Shown one piece after another: positions 6,333-13,699 of a stretch of 16,461 nucleotides of DNA; within the stretch, counting starts at the first letter, position 1; the number at the start of each line of letters is the position of its first letter. Position numbers and translations under genes: made by a program. The DNA lies in the NCBI GenBank assembly GCA_945872035.1, contig CAMBYA010000014.1, positions 1 to 16,461 on the forward strand. The letters run 5' to 3'. Source of the stretch: Rhizobium sp. Q54 (GTDB lineage Bacteria; Pseudomonadota; Alphaproteobacteria; SMXS01). A model generated the notes under the pieces. It saw only the letters and a program-made list of their open reading frames with translations. It searched no databases and had not been told where the DNA came from.

Positions 6333-8504
6333 ATGGCTGAGACGCAAACGGCGATCTGCCGTTTTTGCCACTCTTTTTGTGGCATAAAGGTAACGGTCGA
6401 GGATGGCAAGGCCGTTAAAGTCATCGGGGACAAGGAAAATCCGATGTATTTCGGATATACCTGCGTCAAGGGCCGACAACTTCCGCAACAACATTACAAT
6501 CCGGAGAGAGTTCTTCGGCCCCAGCGCAAGGTTTCCGGCGCTCACGAAACTGTGACTTCCGGCGCCGCGCTCGACGATATCGCCGCCCGGCTGACCGACC
6601 TGATCGCCAAGCACGGCCCTCGTTCGGTAGCGCTTTACACGGCCACCTACTCGTTCCCCTATCCTGCGGGGTCCGCCATTGCCGGCGCGTTCATGCAGGC
6701 AATCGGCTCGCCGATGAAGTTTTCCTCGGGCAGCATCGACCAGCCCGGCAAGCCCATGGCCATCGCGTTCCACGGCCGCTGGAGCGCCGGGCCGCAGCCC
6801 TTCTCCGATTCGGATACCTGGATGCTGGTCGGCGCCAACCCGGTGGTTTCCAAATGGGGCGGCATCCCGCAATACAATCCCGCCAAGCGGCTGCACGACG
6901 CCCTGCGCAGCGGCATGAAGCTGATTGTGATCGACCCGCGAAAGACCGAATGTGCCGAAAAGGCTCATATCCACCTGCAGTGCAAGCCTGGTGAGGATCC
7001 CACGATCCTGGCCGGCCTCGCCCATATCATCATCGAAGAAGGCCTCTACGACCGGGAGTTCCTCGAAAGCGACGTCGAAGGGTTCGAGTCGCTGAAGCAG
7101 GCCGTTGCGCCTTTCACGCCCACATACGTTTCGAAGCGCGCAGATGTTCCCGAGGAATTGCTGATTCAGGCGGCAAGAGTCTATGCGTCGGGCAAGAGAG
7201 GCATGACCACGGCGGGAACGGGCCCGAACATGGCGCCGCGCGGCACGTTGACAGAATACATGGTGCTGGTGATCAACACCTTGTGCGGAAGGTGGCTGCG
7301 CGAGGGCGAGAAGATGCCCAATCCGTTCGTGCTGATCCCGGAACGCCGCGGCAAGGCGCAGGCCGAGAGCAAGCCGAAGCAGGCCTGGGGCTATGGCGAA
7401 AAGCTCCGGGTCCGCGACCTGGGCGACAATGTCAGCGGGCTCACCGCGGCCGCGCTCGCCGACGAGATCCTGCTCGACGGCGAAGGCCAGGTGAAGGCGC
7501 TGATCAGCGTCGGCGGCAACCCCATGGCCGCGTGGCCCGATCAGTTGAAGACCTATGAGGCGATGAAGAAGCTCGACCTCAACGTCACCCTCGACATCAA
7601 GATGTCGGCCACGGCGAAGATGGCCGACTACGTGATCCCGCCGCGCCTCGGCCTCGAGGCGCCGGCGATCTCCCAGCCGAACGAGTTCATCTGGTTCTAC
7701 GGGTTCTCGACCGGCTATCCCGAACCGTACGCCATGTACCAGCCCAGGATCACCGACGACCCGGCCGGCGCGGACCTGGTCGAGGAGTGGGAATTCTTTT
7801 ACGGCCTGGCGCAGCGAATGGGCCTGCAGCTGCGGGTCAACTGCCAGGACCTGGACATGGTCAACAAGCCGACGACCGACGACATATACGAGATGCTCTG
7901 CAAGGGGTCGCGGATACCGCTGTCCGAGGTGAAGAAGTACCCGCACGGCCACATCTTCGACGATCCGACCATCCTGGTGCTGCCGAAGGACGAGGACTGC
8001 GAAGAGAAGCTCGATATCGGCAACGCCGACATGATGGCGGAACTGGCCCAGGTCATGACCGAGCCGGTCACCGACCATGCGGGCTACACCGACATGCGTT
8101 TCAGTCACCGGCTGGTCAGCCGCCGCATGAATGACGTCTACAATTCGTCGGGGCGCGACATTCCGGCGCTGGTGCGCAACCACAGCTACAACCCGGCTTT
8201 CATGAACCCGGGCGACATCGCGGCGCTGGGTCTGAACCCGGGCGATGTGGTGAAGATCTCGTCGGACCATGCGTCGATCCTGGGGATCATCGAGGAGGCG
8301 CCGGATGTGCGCCCTGGGGTGATTTCCATGGCGCATTCGTTCGGCGACGCGCCCGAGTTCGACAAGCAAGTGTTCTTCATCGGCTCGAACACGGGCCGCC
8401 TGACGAATGTGGAGAAGGACTACGATCCGCGCACCGGCATGCCGCGCATGAGCGCCATTCCGGTCAACCTCACGCGGGTCGACCAGAACATCGCAGCCCA
8501 ATAA
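6333..8504 (+). CDS. Molybdopterin (bis-MGD) oxidoreductase with N-terminal [4Fe-4S] site
   Basis: This 723-residue protein belongs to the DMSO-reductase superfamily. Cys9, Cys12, Cys16 and Cys44 (C-x2-C-x3-C-x27-C) form the N-terminal [4Fe-4S] site. LVGANPVVS (165-173) and VIDPRKTECAEKAH (199-212) are cofactor-binding blocks. SVGGNPMAAWPD follows in the middle, and the C-terminal cofactor domain includes LNPGDVVKISS. There is no Tat signal, so it should be cytosolic. At the place where formate dehydrogenases and related enzymes have the Mo-ligating Cys/Sec, the sequence reads GSPMKFSSGSIDQPGK (125-140). An ungapped by-eye match puts Asp136 there, with Ser134 as an alternative. No subclass is recognised. 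Four SDR genes follow, which suggests work on an alcohol, ketone or C-H site. GGGGAG is 6 nt before the ATG. The first 200 bp have clearly lower GC. Confidence 0.93.
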   Translation: MAETQTAICRFCHSFCGIKVTVEDGKAVKVIGDKENPMYFGYTCVKGRQLPQQHYNPERVLRPQRKVSGAHETVTSGAALDDIAARLTDLIAKHGPRSVALYTATYSFPYPAGSAIAGAFMQAIGSPMKFSSGSIDQPGKPMAIAFHGRWSAGPQPFSDSDTWMLVGANPVVSKWGGIPQYNPAKRLHDALRSGMKLIVIDPRKTECAEKAHIHLQCKPGEDPTILAGLAHIIIEEGLYDREFLESDVEGFESLKQAVAPFTPTYVSKRADVPEELLIQAARVYASGKRGMTTAGTGPNMAPRGTLTEYMVLVINTLCGRWLREGEKMPNPFVLIPERRGKAQAESKPKQAWGYGEKLRVRDLGDNVSGLTAAALADEILLDGEGQVKALISVGGNPMAAWPDQLKTYEAMKKLDLNVTLDIKMSATAKMADYVIPPRLGLEAPAISQPNEFIWFYGFSTGYPEPYAMYQPRITDDPAGADLVEEWEFFYGLAQRMGLQLRVNCQDLDMVNKPTTDDIYEMLCKGSRIPLSEVKKYPHGHIFDDPTILVLPKDEDCEEKLDIGNADMMAELAQVMTEPVTDHAGYTDMRFSHRLVSRRMNDVYNSSGRDIPALVRNHSYNPAFMNPGDIAALGLNPGDVVKISSDHASILGIIEEAPDVRPGVISMAHSFGDAPEFDKQVFFIGSNTGRLTNVEKDYDPRTGMPRMSAIPVNLTRVDQNIAAQ

Positions 8505-8520
8505 TACAGGGGAGACATTG

Positions 8521-9288
8521 ATGGGAATGCACGAGCGGTTCCGCTTGGACGGCAAGGTCGCGGTCGTCACCGGCGGCGGCAGAGGTATCGGCAAGGGGAT
8601 CGCCATCGCGTTCGCCGAGTGCGGCGCGGACGTGGCGGTGATCGCACGCCGCCAGGCGGACGTGGACGAGGTGGCGCAGGAAATCAGGGCGCTGGGCCGC
8701 AAGAGCCTGGCGATCTCGGCGGACGTGATGGACTGGACCGCGATCCCGAAGGCGCTCGACCGGGTGGTCGCCGAACTCGGCGGCCTCGACATCATGGTCA
8801 ACAACGCCGGCGGCAATCTCGACCGCAAGATGTACCCGCTGCCCGAGATTCCGCTGGAGAAGTGGGACGAGCAGATCGATCTCAACATGAAGACCAAGTT
8901 CTGGGGCTCGCAGCAGGCCGCCAAGCGGATGCAGAACGGCGGCCGCATCATCAACATCATCTCGATCGCCGCGCACAACGCGTCGCTGGGCTTCGGCGCC
9001 TATTCGTCGGCGAACAACGGCATGATCGCGTTCACCCGCACCATGGCTGTCGAGCTGGCACCCAAGAAGATCACCGTGAACTGCATCGCGCCCGGCATCG
9101 TGGTCACCGACATGTTCAAGGAGACCCTGAACATCTCGAACGACCAGGCGATGAAGATGGCCGCCGACGCAACGCCGCTCGGCCGTACCGGCTATCCGGA
9201 AGACGTCGCCGCGGCGGCCGTTTTCTTTGCATCGCCCGCCGCCGAATGGACGACGGGCCAATTCCTTGACGTCGCAGGAGGGCGCTGA
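8521..9288 (+). CDS. SDR1: short-chain dehydrogenase/reductase lacking the catalytic Lys
   Basis: This 255-residue Rossmann-fold protein has TGGGRGIGKG at 17-26 (NAD(P) binding), NNAGG at 94-98 and the helix-4 Asn122 (LNMKTKF). Ser148 and Tyr161 are correctly spaced (Ser-x12-Tyr). The motif that should read Y-x-x-x-K is YSSAN, so position 165 is Asn (codon AAC, 9013-9015). The Lys normally lowers the Tyr pKa and binds the nicotinamide ribose, so activity may be altered or lost. The C-terminal part (PGIVVTDMF, GYPEDVAAAAVFFAS, GQFLDVAGG) is that of a normal classical SDR. The ATG has GGGGAG 6 nt upstream; it starts 16 nt after the Mo enzyme gene. The stop overlaps the next ATG (TGATG), so SDR2 is translationally coupled. 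Confidence 0.93.
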   Translation: MGMHERFRLDGKVAVVTGGGRGIGKGIAIAFAECGADVAVIARRQADVDEVAQEIRALGRKSLAISADVMDWTAIPKALDRVVAELGGLDIMVNNAGGNLDRKMYPLPEIPLEKWDEQIDLNMKTKFWGSQQAAKRMQNGGRIINIISIAAHNASLGFGAYSSANNGMIAFTRTMAVELAPKKITVNCIAPGIVVTDMFKETLNISNDQAMKMAADATPLGRTGYPEDVAAAAVFFASPAAEWTTGQFLDVAGGR

Positions 9289-10181
9289 TGAGTGTTTCGC
9301 TGAAGGGCCGGACGGCCATCGTTACCGGCGCCGCGGTTGGCATCGGCAACGCCTACGCCAAGGCCATGGCCAGGGAAGGCTGCAACGTGGCGGTGATCGA
9401 CCTCCGGGCCGAGATCACCGATCTGGCCGGGGAACTGGAGAAGCACGGGGTCAAGGCCTATGCCGTGCAGGGTGACGTGTCGCAGCCGGCGACCGTGCGC
9501 AAGTTCGTCGACGACGTGATCGGCAGGTTCGGCGGCGTCGACATCCTGATCAACAATGCGGGCCAGTGCTCGGTCAGCCTGATCGATGACGATCTGGACA
9601 AGACCGAAGCCGACTATGAAAGCATGGTGGGCACCAATCTCCGTGGCGAATACCTGATGGGCCGGGCGGTAATCGCCCAGTTGCTGAAGCAGGGCCGTGG
9701 CGGCGAGATCGTCAATATCGGTACCGACCATGGCGTCACCTGCGGCTCGCCGCGAGAGCTGTGCCCGCACCTGTCGGCCTGTCCGTGGGGCGATTCGCCG
9801 CGGCCGACCGGCGGCGGCACCGTCATGGACATCTATGACGCCAGCAAGTACGGCACCTATGCCCTGACTTTCGCCTGGGCGAAGGCGCTGAAGCCGCAGA
9901 ATATTCGCGTCAACTGCATGTGCATGGGCGCGACGGACTCCTGGATGATCCGCAACTTCTATGGCGACCGGGCAACGCCCGAGGAAGTCGCCACCTGGAT
10001 GACCGCCGAAAACTCGGCCCAGGTGGTTGTCGACATCCTGAAGGAAGGTCCGAAAGGCCGCACCGGCGAAACCATCAATCTTTGCGTCGGCCGGCCTACC
10101 GTGCTCGAGCCGGAACGCAAGCCCATTTACGTGACGCCCGAGAGCGTCGGCTACAATGCGAGGGAGACCGTCGATGCTTAA
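9288..10181 (+). CDS. SDR2: short-chain dehydrogenase with Cys/His-bearing insertion
   Basis: This 297-residue SDR is longer than the usual 250. TGAAVGIG is at 13-20, NNAGQ at 89-93, IVNIGT at 141-146 (Thr146 at the catalytic Ser position) and YDASK at 183-187 (Tyr183, Lys187). Between Thr146 and Tyr183 there are 36 residues instead of 12. The insertion holds CGSPRELCPHLSAC (Cys152, Cys159, His161, Cys165) followed by PW and SPRPTGG. This could be a metal site, a disulfide-bearing lid or a substrate loop. The C-terminal tail (GRPTVLEPERKPIYVTPES) is shared with SDR4. The NAD(P) alcohol/ketone oxidoreductase role follows from the family; the substrate is unknown. The start is firm: AGGAGG at 9276-9281, 6 nt before the ATG. 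The end overlaps SDR3 by 8 nt. Confidence 0.92.
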   Translation: MSVSLKGRTAIVTGAAVGIGNAYAKAMAREGCNVAVIDLRAEITDLAGELEKHGVKAYAVQGDVSQPATVRKFVDDVIGRFGGVDILINNAGQCSVSLIDDDLDKTEADYESMVGTNLRGEYLMGRAVIAQLLKQGRGGEIVNIGTDHGVTCGSPRELCPHLSACPWGDSPRPTGGGTVMDIYDASKYGTYALTFAWAKALKPQNIRVNCMCMGATDSWMIRNFYGDRATPEEVATWMTAENSAQVVVDILKEGPKGRTGETINLCVGRPTVLEPERKPIYVTPESVGYNARETVDA

Positions 10182-10965
10182 GGGAAAGATCGCCATCGTC
10201 AGCGGTGCGGCGCAGGGACTGGGCGAGGCGTTCGCCCGCCGGCTGGCGCAGGAGGGGGCGACCGTCATCGCCTTCGACGTGCAGGACAAGATCGCCGACG
10301 TCGCCAAGAGTATCGCCGGCGAAACCGGCGCCAAGGTGCTCGGCATGAAGGCCGACATCTCGAAGCGCGCCGACGTGGAGAAGGTGGTCGCCGCCGCCGC
10401 CGAGCTGGGCGGCATCGATATCCTGGTCAACAACGCAGGCACCTGGCGCAAGACCCCGGTCGATTCGTCCTGGGAGCAGGCCGTCGCCGACTGGGACTTC
10501 ATCATGGACACCAACTTCAAGGGCCTGCTGATGCTGACCCGCGCCAGCGTGCCGCACATGAAGACCCGCGGGCAGGGCGACATCGTCAACATCAGTACCT
10601 ATTACGTGCTGCCGGCCCGCAGCGACGGCACCAACCAGCCGGATACGGACCTGTACAACGCCTCCAAGTGGGCGCTGAACGGCTTCACCGATTCGTGGGC
10701 GAAGGCGCTCGCCGAGTTCAACATCCGGGTCAACGCCCTGTGCATGGGCGCCACCGACACGCCCATGCTGCGCGGCCTGTTCCCGGACAAGCAGCTGCCG
10801 CCGGACATGGCCAAGCAGGTGATGAAGCCCGAGCAGATCGCCCAGCAGATGATCGACCTGTTCAAGGACGGCCGCACCGGCGAGAACATCGGCGCCTGGG
10901 TCGGCTATCCGGTCGAGCTGGGTCCGCGCAAGGTGGCTCACAAGACCATCTCGGGCTTGGCCTGA
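10174..10965 (+). CDS. SDR3: short-chain dehydrogenase/reductase
   Basis: This 263-residue classical SDR has SGAAQGLG at 10-17, NNAGT at 86-90, IVNIST at 137-142 (Thr142 at the catalytic Ser position) and YNASK at 161-165. The gap between the Thr and Tyr161 is 18 residues, 6 more than standard, but without the Cys-rich block of SDR2 and SDR4. NIRVNALCMGATDTPMLR is close to the matching segment of the other two, so SDR2, 3 and 4 form one subfamily. The ATG at 10174 lies inside the end of SDR2 (8-nt overlap) and has AGGGAG at 10161-10166. A frame extension to 10156 lacks such a site. It is probably an NAD(P)-dependent dehydrogenase; the substrate is unknown. Confidence 0.93.
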   Translation: MLKGKIAIVSGAAQGLGEAFARRLAQEGATVIAFDVQDKIADVAKSIAGETGAKVLGMKADISKRADVEKVVAAAAELGGIDILVNNAGTWRKTPVDSSWEQAVADWDFIMDTNFKGLLMLTRASVPHMKTRGQGDIVNISTYYVLPARSDGTNQPDTDLYNASKWALNGFTDSWAKALAEFNIRVNALCMGATDTPMLRGLFPDKQLPPDMAKQVMKPEQIAQQMIDLFKDGRTGENIGAWVGYPVELGPRKVAHKTISGLA

Positions 10966-10973
10966 GAGATCAG

Positions 10974-11026
10974 TTGGAGGGCCGCCGGCGCGATGGGGAT
11001 ATCGCGCCGGCGCCTCTCCGCTCCAA
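10974..11026. other. Strong intercistronic hairpin between SDR3 and SDR4
   Basis: A perfect 12-bp GC-rich stem (CGCCGGCGCGAT at 10983-10994 with ATCGCGCCGGCG at 11001-11012) has a 6-nt loop. An outer pair TTGGAG (10974-10979) and CTCCAA (11021-11026) can close around it. No T-run follows on the plus strand, so it is not a standard terminator. It starts 9 nt after the SDR3 stop and ends 18 nt before the SDR4 start. It could stabilise the upstream mRNA or reduce read-through into SDR4. Confidence 0.6.
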
Positions 11027-11044
11027 AGCTCACGGGGAATAGAC

Positions 11045-11929
11045 ATGACTGAACTGCTGATCGGGAAGACCGCCATCGTCACAGGCGCGGCCATCGGCAT
11101 TGGCCGGGCCTATGCCAAGGCCATGGCGCGCGAGGGCTGCAACGTGGCGGTCATCGACCTCATGCCTGAGATCATGGACCTGCCGAAGGAACTGGAGCGG
11201 CGCGGCGTCAAGGCGTTCGCCGTCACCGGCGACGTGTCCGATCCGGCCACCGCGCGCAAGTTCGTCGATGACACCATCGCCCGGTTCGGCGGCATCGACA
11301 TCCTGATCAACAACGCCGGCAAGTGCTGGCTCAGCTCGTCCCATGACGATCTGGACAAGACCCTCGCCGACTATGACGGCATGGTTGGCACCAACCTGAA
11401 GGGCGAGTACCTGATGGGCCGGGCGGTGATGCCCAGCATGATCGCGCGGGGCGGTGGCAACATCGTCAATATCGGCACCGACCACGGCGTTACCTGCGGC
11501 TCGCCGCGCGAGTTGTGCCCGCATCTCGACACCTGCCCGTGGGCCGCTTCGCCCCGGCCGACCGGCGGCAGCCTCGTGTTCGACATCTACGACTCCAGCA
11601 AATACGGCACCTATGCGCTGACTTATGCCTGGGCCAAGGCATTGCGGGACAAGAACATCCGGGTGAACGGCATGGCCATGGGGGCGACGGACACCTCCAT
11701 GCTGCGCAACTTCCTCGGCGACGCGGTCACGCCGGAACTGGCCGCCACCTGGATGCGGCCCGAGGATTCGGCCCAGGTTGTCGTCGACATCATCAAGGAA
11801 GGCCCGAACGGTCGCACCGGGGAGATGATCAATCTCTGCCACGGCCGTCCGACCGTGCTGGAGCCCGAGCGCCCGCCGATCTACGTCACTCCCGAAAGCA
11901 TCGGCTACGACAAGCGGGAAGGCGCCTGA
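11045..11929 (+). CDS. SDR4: paralogue of SDR2 with the same Cys/His-bearing insertion
   Basis: This 294-residue SDR closely resembles SDR2: 38 of the first 50 residues are identical by my count. TGAAIGIG is at 13-20, NNAGK at 89-93, Thr145 stands in the catalytic Ser place, and YDSSK (Tyr182, Lys186) follows. The insertion CGSPRELCPHLDTC (Cys151, Cys158, His160, Cys164) and PW, SPRPTGG are kept. The residues between His160 and Cys164 vary, while the Cys and His do not. The tail GRPTVLEPERPPIYVTPES also matches SDR2. GGGGA stands a few bases before the ATG. It is separated from SDR3 by 79 bp with a hairpin, so it may be expressed at a different level. The two paralogues may act on related substrates or form a hetero-oligomer; that is inference. 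Confidence 0.92.
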   Translation: MTELLIGKTAIVTGAAIGIGRAYAKAMAREGCNVAVIDLMPEIMDLPKELERRGVKAFAVTGDVSDPATARKFVDDTIARFGGIDILINNAGKCWLSSSHDDLDKTLADYDGMVGTNLKGEYLMGRAVMPSMIARGGGNIVNIGTDHGVTCGSPRELCPHLDTCPWAASPRPTGGSLVFDIYDSSKYGTYALTYAWAKALRDKNIRVNGMAMGATDTSMLRNFLGDAVTPELAATWMRPEDSAQVVVDIIKEGPNGRTGEMINLCHGRPTVLEPERPPIYVTPESIGYDKREGA

Positions 11930-12125
11930 GGCCGATACCTGCCGGTCACCCGATGGTCACTAACGGGGCCATTTATCGGAATAGCCGGGTAATTTTTTGC
12001 GAGAGCGGCACCCTCCCGGGCGTCCGGGCGTTGACACGGTCGGCGCAAGCCATACTTGGATAGAGTGTGCCCATGCCTGATCGCCGATCTCCGGCGGGCC
12101 ACGGGCGACCGGGAAGGTCGACAGC
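11930..12125 (+). promoter_or_regulatory. Intergenic region with putative promoter of the polyketide operon
   Basis: This 196-bp gap separates SDR4 from the polyketide synthase gene. A consensus TTGACA lies at 12031-12036. The best -10 at 16 bp is TACTTG (12053-12058), which is weak. A T6 run at 11993-11998 has no convincing hairpin before it. GGGAAGG lies about 8 nt before the ATG at 12126. Confidence 0.45.
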
Positions 12126-13217
12126 ATGCAGAGATCGGCCGACGCGAGAGAGGGATCGCACGCAAGCCTGCTATCGGTCGCGACGGCGGTCCCGCCCCAT
12201 CTGTTGACGCAGGCCGAGGCGGCGCGTGTCGCCCGCGATGTGTTCTCGGGCCGGTTTCCCGATTTCAGCCAGCTTGAGAGGGTCTTCGCCACCACAGGCA
12301 TCGATACGAGACATCTGATCCGTCCGGTCGACTGGTATCTGGAGCAGCGCGGCTGGAGCGAGCGGACGGAATCCTACCTGGACGGCGCTGGCGACCTGTT
12401 CATCGACGCGGCACGCAAGGCACTGGCTGCCGCGAACTGCACGGCGGCCGAGGTGGACACAGTCATCAGCATTTCCTCGACCGGCATCGCGACGCCCAGC
12501 CTGGAAGCGCGGGTGCATGGCCGCATGGGCTTCCGGCCGGACGTGGAGCGGGTGCCGGTGTTCGGCCTTGGCTGCGCCGGCGGCGTGCAGGGCCTTGCCA
12601 TCGCCGGACGGCTGGCCCGCGCGCGGCCCGGCTCGACCGTATTGCTGGTCGCCGTGGAAGTCTGCTCGGCGGCCTTCCGGCTCGACACGCTGACCAAGGC
12701 CAACATCGTCGCCACTGCCCTGTTCGGCGACGGCGCCGCCGCCGCCGTGGTGCGTACTGGCGAGGTCGGGCTCGCGCGTATCGAAGGCGCGGGCGAGCAT
12801 CTCTGGGCCGACACGCTCGGCATCATGGGCTGGAATATCGACGAGGTCGGCTTCGGCGTCGTCTTCGACCGCGAGATACCGCCCTTCGCCCGCGACAACG
12901 TAGGCCCGGCCATCGACGGCATCCTGGCGCGCATCGGCGTCGACCGCGACAGCGTCGATCGCTTCATCTGCCATCCGGGCGGCGCCAAGGTGGTGACGGC
13001 GCTGGAGCAGACCCTGCATCTCGACCAGGGCGCGCTCGACCATGAGCGTGCGGTGCTGGGCGACCACGGCAACATGTCGGCGCCCACAGTGCTGTTCGTC
13101 CTCGACCGGGTGCTCAGGGAAAGTCTGCCGGAGCGCTCGGTGATGACGGCGCTCGGACCCGGCTTCAGCTGCGGCTGCGTTTCGCTGGTAAAGTCGGCGC
13201 TGCCGAGGGCCGCGTGA
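12126..13217 (+). CDS. Type III polyketide synthase (chalcone synthase-like)
   Basis: This 363-residue thiolase-fold enzyme has the full catalytic triad of type III polyketide synthases. Cys150 lies in GLGCAGGVQGL, His283 in CHPGGAKV and Asn316 in DHGNMSAPT. TALFGDGAAAAVV and GPGFSCGCVSL, both conserved in the family, are present. Such enzymes condense an acyl-CoA starter with malonyl-CoA units and cyclise the chain to pyrones, resorcinols or phloroglucinols without an acyl carrier protein. The starter cannot be read by eye. The His and Asn contexts separate it from KAS III, which it otherwise resembles. Its stop overlaps the GTG of the methyltransferase gene by 4 nt. Linked methyltransferase and exporter genes suggest a methylated, secreted or membrane-associated lipid product. 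Confidence 0.94.
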   Translation: MQRSADAREGSHASLLSVATAVPPHLLTQAEAARVARDVFSGRFPDFSQLERVFATTGIDTRHLIRPVDWYLEQRGWSERTESYLDGAGDLFIDAARKALAAANCTAAEVDTVISISSTGIATPSLEARVHGRMGFRPDVERVPVFGLGCAGGVQGLAIAGRLARARPGSTVLLVAVEVCSAAFRLDTLTKANIVATALFGDGAAAAVVRTGEVGLARIEGAGEHLWADTLGIMGWNIDEVGFGVVFDREIPPFARDNVGPAIDGILARIGVDRDSVDRFICHPGGAKVVTALEQTLHLDQGALDHERAVLGDHGNMSAPTVLFVLDRVLRESLPERSVMTALGPGFSCGCVSLVKSALPRAA

Positions 13218-13699
13218 GCCTGGCGCTCGCGGTCCTGGCGTTCGTCACGCTGCAGCGGCTGGGCGAACTGGCGCTCGCCCGCCGCAACACCGCGCGGCTG
13301 CTTGCGCAGGGCGGGATCGAAGTCGCGCCAGGACATTACCCGCTGATCGTGCTGCTGCATGGCGCCTGGCTCGCCGGCCTTTGGTGGCTGGCCTGGTCCG
13401 CGCCGGTCAACTTGGCCTGGCTCGCGTTCTTCGCGGTGTTTCAGCTGCTGCGCCTCTGGGTGCTTGCCACCCTGGGGCTGCGCTGGACGACGCGGATCAT
13501 CGTGCTGCCCGGGGCGCCGCTCGTGCGGGAAGGGCCGTACCGGTTCCTCGATCACCCCAACTATTGGGTCGTTGCCGGCGAGATCATGGTGCTGCCGCTG
13601 GTGTTCGGGCTGGTCTGGTACGGCGTCGTCTTCACCCTGCTGAATGCCGCTCTGTTGACGGTCCGCATCCGCGCCGAAAACCGGGCGCTGGCCCGGTGA
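13214..13699 (+). CDS. ICMT-family membrane methyltransferase
   Basis: This 161-residue membrane protein has about four hydrophobic segments. The family signature GPYRFLDHPNYWVVAGE is at residues 107-123, and a C-terminal RIRAENRAL follows; both build the S-adenosylmethionine pocket in isoprenylcysteine carboxyl methyltransferases. In bacteria, members beside type III polyketide synthases are thought to O-methylate the pyrone or resorcinol product, as in the Bacillus bpsA/bpsB pair. That is the likely role here, by context. The start is GTG at 13214, within the GTGA overlap with the synthase stop, with GAGGG just upstream. The stop overlaps the MFS gene start (TGATG). Coupling at both ends argues for one operon. 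Confidence 0.9.
   Translation: MSLALAVLAFVTLQRLGELALARRNTARLLAQGGIEVAPGHYPLIVLLHGAWLAGLWWLAWSAPVNLAWLAFFAVFQLLRLWVLATLGLRWTTRIIVLPGAPLVREGPYRFLDHPNYWVVAGEIMVLPLVFGLVWYGVVFTLLNAALLTVRIRAENRALAR

Noticed and set aside
8518..8520. TTG as the SDR1 start
   Set aside because: ATG at 8521 follows directly with proper spacing from GGGGAG.
6126..8978. Very long open frame on the minus strand opposite the Mo oxidoreductase and SDR1
   Set aside because: Its translation is Arg/His/Val-rich and shows no family motifs; the plus strand has clear conserved proteins. It is a GC-bias shadow.
11993..11998. T6 run after SDR4 as an intrinsic terminator
   Set aside because: No stem of useful length ends just before it on either strand by eye.
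13381..13698. Upstream extension of the MFS transporter frame
   Set aside because: It overlaps the methyltransferase gene in another frame; the ATG in TGATG at 13699 begins the transporter family sequence.
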